Origin: Gammaproteobacteria bacterium
GTDB taxonomy: Bacteria > Pseudomonadota > Gammaproteobacteria > Pseudomonadales > Azotimanducaceae_A
Reading direction: 5' to 3'
Assembly (NCBI GenBank): GCA_026713405.1
Contig: JAPOON010000391.1
Location: 1-10,423, forward strand
Length of the DNA: 10,423 nucleotides
Both the position numbers and the translations under genes were made by a program. Numbering within the stretch: the first letter of the stretch is position 1; every line of letters begins with the position of its first letter. The notes beneath the pieces were generated by a model. The model saw only the letters and a program-made list of their open reading frames with translations. It had not been told where the DNA came from and did no database searches. Positions 6,826 to 10,423 of the stretch are shown piece by piece.

Positions 6826-7745
6826 GCGGGAATGCCCGTCGGCACCGCATGCCCGGCGTACTCGCCTGTCTGCTCGCCGGAGGCATCCTGGTCGCTACCG
6901 CCGCCATGCCGGCCGATGCGCGTGTCATCCACAAGGAACGCTCGCTCTACCAGACCATTCTGGTGGACAAGGCCGGCTCCACGGTCTGCCTGAAGTTCGG
7001 CGTGCGCCGCAACCAGCGCAACCAGTCGTGCATCGACCAGCGCCGGCCGCGCGAGATGGTCTTCGCCTATACCCGCATGATGATGGCGGCGCTGTTGCTG
7101 AATCCCTCGCCACGCCGGGTGCTGATTGTTGGGCTCGGCGGCGGCACGCTGCCGACGGCGCTGGAAGCGATTTACCCGGAAACCATCATAGACGGGGTGG
7201 AAATCGACCCGGCGGTGGTCAGTGTTGCCGAACGGTACTTCGGTTTCGTCGCGACCGAGCGTCTGCGCGTCCATGTCCGGGATGCCCGCGCGTTCGTCAA
7301 GCGCGCAGCCGGCAAGGGCGATACCTACGATCTGATCATGCTGGACGCGTTCAACAGCGACTATATTCCGGAACACCTGATGACCCGGGAATTTCTGCTC
7401 GAAGCCCGATCCCTTCTGACGGAAGGCGGGGCACTCGCCGCCAACACCTTCGCCTCGAGCCGGCTTTACGATCACGAGTCGGTGACCTACAGCGATGTGT
7501 TCGGGCCCTATTTCAACCTGCGCCTGCCGGAAAGCTCGAACCGGGTCATCCTGGCCGCGAAACAGCCTCTGCCGGACATCTTGACGCTGCAGCGGCGCGC
7601 AGCCGGGTTGAGCGAGCGGTTAACGCCTTTCGGCGTCGATATCCGCAGCTATCCGAAACATCTGCTGAGCAAGGTCGATTGGGATACGGGCGCCAGGGTG
7701 CTGACCGATCAGTACTCACCGGCGAACCTGCTGCGGGCGCAATAG
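6822..7745 (+). CDS. Spermidine-synthase-like (SAM-fold) protein with N-terminal leader
   Basis: A 307-aa protein with a Rossmann-type nucleotide-binding fold of the spermidine synthase superfamily. Seen directly: a hydrophobic leader at about 11-33 ending PADA; the N-terminal beta region with SLYQTILV (41-48); the glycine-rich loop VGLGGGTLP at 103-111; acidic VEIDP at 126-130; DARAF at 154-158; and YDLIMLDAFNSDYIPEHL at 169-186, whose Asp175/Asp180 lie where aminopropyltransferases hold catalytic acids. The true SpeE pattern of that loop is not preserved, so polyamine synthesis is doubtful; methyl or aminopropyl transfer remains possible. The leader may be a signal peptide or a seventh membrane helix completing the preceding protein. 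After the leader only Cys56 and Cys70 remain, which would suit a disulfide if the domain is periplasmic. Starts at ATG 6822 by a 4-bp overlap with the membrane half. Confidence 0.85.
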   Translation: MSGNARRHRMPGVLACLLAGGILVATAAMPADARVIHKERSLYQTILVDKAGSTVCLKFGVRRNQRNQSCIDQRRPREMVFAYTRMMMAALLLNPSPRRVLIVGLGGGTLPTALEAIYPETIIDGVEIDPAVVSVAERYFGFVATERLRVHVRDARAFVKRAAGKGDTYDLIMLDAFNSDYIPEHLMTREFLLEARSLLTEGGALAANTFASSRLYDHESVTYSDVFGPYFNLRLPESSNRVILAAKQPLPDILTLQRRAAGLSERLTPFGVDIRSYPKHLLSKVDWDTGARVLTDQYSPANLLRAQ

Positions 7746-7764
7746 TACGCGCCCGTACGCGCCC
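7745..7764. repeat. Ten-base tandem duplication at the end of the spermidine-synthase-like gene
   Basis: GTACGCGCCC occurs twice head to tail (7745-7754 and 7755-7764), starting at the last base of the TAG stop codon. It lies in the 90-bp convergent gap before msrB. Probably a slippage duplication; no function is suggested. Confidence 0.9.
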
Positions 7765-7835
7765 CGGGTGGCTGGCAACCCGTTGGAAAGAGTCCGGCGT
7801 CGCACTGAAACCGGCGCGACATCCGTAGCGCCAGG

Positions 7836-8237
7836 CTACCCGGATTCCTGCTCGTCGAAATCGAGCGACGCCGAATTCATGCAGAAGCGCAGCCCGGTCG
7901 GGTCGGGACCGTCCGGGAAGACGTGCCCGAGGTGGGCCTCGCAAGCCGCGCACAACACTTCCGTGCGGCGCATGAAGTGGCTGTTGTCGTCCCGGGTGAT
8001 CACCGCGTCCCGGGTTATCGGGGCATAAAAGCTCGGCCACCCCGACCCGGAATCGTATTTGGTGTTGGAGTCGAACAGCGGTGTATCGCAGCACTTGCAC
8101 CGGTAGATGCCCGGCGTCTTGGTATCCCAGTAGACGCCGCTGAACGCCGGCTCGGTGCCGGCGCGGCGGGTGATGTGAAACTCCATCGGCGACAGTTGCG
8201 CCTGCCATTCCTCATCGGTCTTTGTTACCTTGGTCAT
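7836..8237 (-). CDS. msrB: Peptide-methionine (R)-S-oxide reductase MsrB
   Basis: A stand-alone MsrB of 133 aa that reduces methionine-R-sulfoxide in proteins using thioredoxin, presumably in the cytoplasm since no signal peptide is seen. The structural zinc is held by Cys47/Cys50 (CKCC, with an extra Cys49) and Cys96/Cys99 (CAAC). The catalytic Cys119 sits in RFCMNSASL, after GHVFPDGP. The segment [10 protein letters not shown] has Ser65 where E. coli MsrB has Cys63 (GCGWPSF), the usual resolving cysteine, so recycling must use another route such as direct reduction. This variant is common in the family. The ATG at 8237-8235 has GGAAAG 6 nt upstream; the frame is open further upstream to 8294 but that extension lacks family sequence. 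Divergent from alaA across 83 bp. Confidence 0.96.
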   Translation of the reverse strand: MTKVTKTDEEWQAQLSPMEFHITRRAGTEPAFSGVYWDTKTPGIYRCKCCDTPLFDSNTKYDSGSGWPSFYAPITRDAVITRDDNSHFMRRTEVLCAACEAHLGHVFPDGPDPTGLRFCMNSASLDFDEQESG

Positions 8238-8320
8238 GTCGGACTTTCCGTTTTCCTGTAAGCGGTAGTTCGCCGCCGCAGTAATTCCCGACAACGATTA
8301 TCGCACCCCCGGATTGCCAC

Positions 8321-9616
8321 ATGAAAGAATCGTCAATGGAATCGACGTCCCCCGCGAATCTCCAGGTCGCCGACATTGCCGGGCGCATGCCGGATCCTGG
8401 ACGCCCGATTCGCAAGTCCAGCAAGCTCGACGAGGTCTGCTACGACATCCGCGGCCCGGTGCTCGAAGAGGCGCACCGGCTCGAAGAGGAAGGCCACCGG
8501 GTCATGAAGCTGAACATCGGCAACCCCGCACCGTTCGGTTTCGACGTTCCCGAGGAAATCCTGGTCGACGTCATCCACAACCTGCCTGCCTCCCAGGGGT
8601 ACTGCGATTCGAAGGGAATCTATACCGCCCGCAAGGCGGTCATGCAGTACGCCCAGCAACTCGGCATCGACGGCGTCGAAATCGACGATGTCTTCATCGG
8701 CAACGGCGTGTCCGAGCTGGTGATGCTGGCCATCCAGGGCCTGCTGGAGAACGGCGACGAGGTGCTGATTCCGGCGCCGGACTTCCCGCTGTGGAGCGCC
8801 GCCGTCAACCTGTGCGGCGGGCGCCCCGTGCATTACCTGTGCGACGAAGCGGCCGATTGGGCTCCCGATCTCGACGACCTTGCCGCCAGAGTCACGCCGC
8901 GCACCCGGGCCCTGGTCATCATCAATCCCAACAACCCCACCGGCGCGGTCTACGGGCGCGGGGTGCTCCAGCGCCTGACCGCATTCGCCCGGCGACACGG
9001 CCTCGTGGTTTTCGCCGACGAGATCTACGACAAGATCATCTACGACGATGCCGAATACATTCCGGTAGCCACCCTCGCCGACGACCTGCTGGTCGTCACC
9101 TTCAGCGGCCTGTCCAAGTCATACCGCGCCGCCGGGTTCCGCACCGGCTGGATGATCGTCAGCGGTGCCAAGCGGCGCGCGCAAGACTATATTGAAGGGC
9201 TGAACATCCTCGCGTCGCTGCGCCTGTGCTCGAACGTGCCCACTCAACACGCTGTGCAGACCGCGCTCGGCGGTTACCAGTCGATCAGCGACCTTGTACG
9301 TCCCGGCGGCCGCCTGGCCGAACAACGGGACCTGGCGTGGCAGTTGCTGACCGAAATCGAAGGCATAAGCTGCGTCAAGCCCCTGGGCGCCCTGTACCTG
9401 TTCGCGAGGCTCGATGTCGACCGCTTCAACATCACCGATGACGAGCGGTTCGTCCTCGACCTGTTGCGCCAGGAAAAAATCCTGGTGGTCCAGGGCTCCG
9501 CGTTCAACTGGCCGCGGCCCGATCACTTCCGGATCGTCTTCCTGCCCCACCCCGAGGACCTCCGGGACGCGATCGGCCGGTTACAGCGCTTCCTTTCCGG
9601 GTACCGCCAGCAATAA
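8321..9616 (+). CDS. alaA: Glutamate-pyruvate (alanine) aminotransferase AlaA
   Basis: A fold-type I PLP aminotransferase of 431 aa that makes alanine from pyruvate and glutamate in the cytoplasm. Long runs agree with E. coli AlaA as I recall it, including KSSKL..VCYDIRGPVL (32-48), KLNIGNPAPFGFD (63-75), GNGVSEL (127-133) and YIEGL..LAS.RLC (290-303). PLP residues: Lys266 in SGLSKSYR (Schiff base), Asp233 in FADEIYD, Asn205 in NPNNPTG, and Arg404 in DHFRIV for the substrate carboxylate. E. coli AlaA is 405 aa and starts near the RPIRKSSKL segment here, so the first 25 or so residues are an extension. Alternative starts are ATG 8336 and ATG 8387; none has a strong ribosome site, so the N-terminus is uncertain. 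It stands alone on the plus strand. Confidence 0.95.
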   Translation: MKESSMESTSPANLQVADIAGRMPDPGRPIRKSSKLDEVCYDIRGPVLEEAHRLEEEGHRVMKLNIGNPAPFGFDVPEEILVDVIHNLPASQGYCDSKGIYTARKAVMQYAQQLGIDGVEIDDVFIGNGVSELVMLAIQGLLENGDEVLIPAPDFPLWSAAVNLCGGRPVHYLCDEAADWAPDLDDLAARVTPRTRALVIINPNNPTGAVYGRGVLQRLTAFARRHGLVVFADEIYDKIIYDDAEYIPVATLADDLLVVTFSGLSKSYRAAGFRTGWMIVSGAKRRAQDYIEGLNILASLRLCSNVPTQHAVQTALGGYQSISDLVRPGGRLAEQRDLAWQLLTEIEGISCVKPLGALYLFARLDVDRFNITDDERFVLDLLRQEKILVVQGSAFNWPRPDHFRIVFLPHPEDLRDAIGRLQRFLSGYRQQ

Positions 9617-9634
9617 GCCACGGTCGAGGAGTTT

Positions 9635-9654
9635 CCTGCCCGGTGCAGGCGTTT
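9635..9654 (+). terminator. Weak terminator-like hairpin after alaA
   Basis: CCTGC (9635-9639) and GCAGG (9645-9649) form a 5-bp stem with a 5-nt loop, followed by CGTTTG, only 18 bp after the alaA stop. A second CCTGC/GCAGG hairpin with a 3-nt loop lies at 9701-9713. Neither has a proper T-run, so this is a weak candidate. The remaining 9617-9756 gap between convergent genes shows no gene I can support. Confidence 0.25.
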
Positions 9655-9756
9655 GTCCCACAGAAGCGAAAGAAACGAATGGAGGTTTGTTCCCTGCGAG
9701 CCTGCGCCGCAGGAATTCACGGCGACGCACGGCAGCACCGAAAATCCCGCAACGAA

Positions 9757-10212
9757 TCAGTCAGCGCAGTCGATGCCTTGCAGCCGGCGGTAGTATCCGG
9801 GAGAAAGGTACGGGCGTCCCGCCAGCAGGTGATCCAGATAGGAACGGGGCGGCTTGAACCCGTTCCGGCGCACGGCCAGGTTCGCGAAATAGGTCCAGGC
9901 CGGAATACGTTCGTCCTCGCTGAACACTTCCACGGCGTCGCGGCCGTAGTTGACCGGCGCCCGCTCGAACGGGTCCATCTTCAGAATCTCGCCGGCCGAG
10001 CGCAGGCGGTAGAGCACCCCTTCCACGAACGCTCCCGGGGCGTATACGATATTCGCGTGGGCCGCATGCGGGTGGTTGCGGGACACCTTGTCGAACACCA
10101 GGCGCACGCCGTCCAGCCGCCCCGGTCGAATCTCGACGAAGGCGAGGCCCCGGGCGCTGACGCGCTCGGGATTCATGTTGCTTCCGTAGGCGAAGTAGTA
10201 TTCGACAGCCAT
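9757..10212 (-). CDS. Gamma-glutamylcyclotransferase (GGCT/AIG2)-like protein
   Basis: A 151-aa cytosolic protein of the GGCT-like fold, which releases 5-oxoproline from gamma-glutamyl amines or dipeptides. The opening YYFAYGSNM (5-13) carries the YGSN substrate loop. RPGRLDGVRLVFD (29-41), ANIVYAPGAFVEGVLYRL (53-70) and the candidate catalytic acid Glu83 in DPFERAPVNYGRDAV follow in family order. The tail YLDHLLAGRPYLSPGYYRRL is also typical. The ATG at 10212-10210 is the only start in keeping with the fold. It follows tusA by 15 bp on the same strand, so the two are probably co-transcribed. Its substrate cannot be told from sequence. Confidence 0.9.
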   Translation of the reverse strand: MAVEYYFAYGSNMNPERVSARGLAFVEIRPGRLDGVRLVFDKVSRNHPHAAHANIVYAPGAFVEGVLYRLRSAGEILKMDPFERAPVNYGRDAVEVFSEDERIPAWTYFANLAVRRNGFKPPRSYLDHLLAGRPYLSPGYYRRLQGIDCAD

Positions 10213-10227
10213 GAGCGCCGCCCGGAA

Positions 10228-10423
10228 TTAGGCGCCCTTGCGTATGCGGTACTCCAGCCGATCCCCGATCTGTGCCTTGCTGAGTAGTTCGTGGCCCATG
10301 AACCGGCAGAAATCACGGAAATCCCGGTCGGTGGAGGGGTCGGTCGCGACCACGAACAGAACCTCTCCAGGCTGCATCTCCCGCACCCTGTTGCGCACGA
10401 TCATCAGCGGTTCCGGGCAAACC
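10228..10423 (-). CDS. tusA: Sulfur carrier protein TusA, 5' end beyond window
   Basis: The last 64 residues of a TusA-family protein; about 16-18 N-terminal residues lie beyond the right edge, judging by E. coli TusA (81 aa). The persulfide-carrying cysteine is present in CPEPLMIVR, two codons inside the window edge. The rest matches the family: MQPGEVLFVVATDPSTDRD, then DFCRFMGHELL and the ending YRIRKGA. TusA relays sulfur from the cysteine desulfurase IscS, among other uses to TusBCD for 2-thiouridine in tRNA. The stop TAA (10230-10228) lies 15 bp before the gamma-glutamylcyclotransferase-like gene. Confidence 0.94.
   Translation of the reverse strand, partial: VCPEPLMIVRNRVREMQPGEVLFVVATDPSTDRDFRDFCRFMGHELLSKAQIGDRLEYRIRKGA

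Noticed and set aside
8238..8320. Promoter boxes in the msrB/alaA divergent gap
   Set aside because: GATTAT at 8296-8301 resembles a -10 but no -35 fits at 16-18 bp; the minus-strand candidates are equally weak.

Overview
The window reads as a GC-rich proteobacterial chromosome segment, most likely gammaproteobacterial. The clearest pointers are an alanine aminotransferase very close to Escherichia coli AlaA, a TusA sulfur carrier, MsrB and Shine-Dalgarno-type starts. This taxonomic guess comes from protein resemblance recalled from memory, not from a search. Nearly all of the window is coding. No tRNA, rRNA, CRISPR array or insertion sequence was recognised.

Region 1 (about 1-5981, minus strand) is a five-gene, apparently co-directional cluster. 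In transcription order it holds a Rieske non-heme iron oxygenase of the KshA/Neverland(DAF-36)-like type, a PotC-type ABC permease, a PotA-type ATPase, a PotB-type permease with a long extracytoplasmic insertion, and a gene that runs off the left edge. That last gene was the surprise. It is one continuous frame whose first ~205 residues are a GPP34 (Golgi phosphoprotein 3) domain and whose remainder is the N-terminal part of a cytochrome P450. The cluster therefore pairs two oxygenases of different chemistry with an importer of the spermidine/putrescine/opine class, and one oxygenase carries a likely membrane-docking domain. No substrate-binding protein and no ferredoxin or reductase lies in the window. 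A plausible but unproven reading is an uptake-and-oxidation system for a lipid-like or amine-containing compound. The start of the GPP34-P450 gene sits in four tandem 11-bp repeats that create a chain of tiny upstream ORFs linked by ATGA overlaps.

Region 2 (6235-7745, plus strand) is divergent from region 1. It holds a two-gene unit in which a spermidine-synthase-like protein is split into a six-helix membrane half and a SAM-fold half, overlapping by ATGA. The second half has its own N-terminal hydrophobic leader.

Region 3 (7836-10423) is housekeeping: msrB (minus), alaA (plus, divergent from msrB), then convergent minus-strand genes for a gamma-glutamylcyclotransferase-like protein and TusA, the latter cut by the right edge. 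The AT-rich gap at 6052-6086 is the best promoter candidate and probably drives the oxygenase-transporter cluster.
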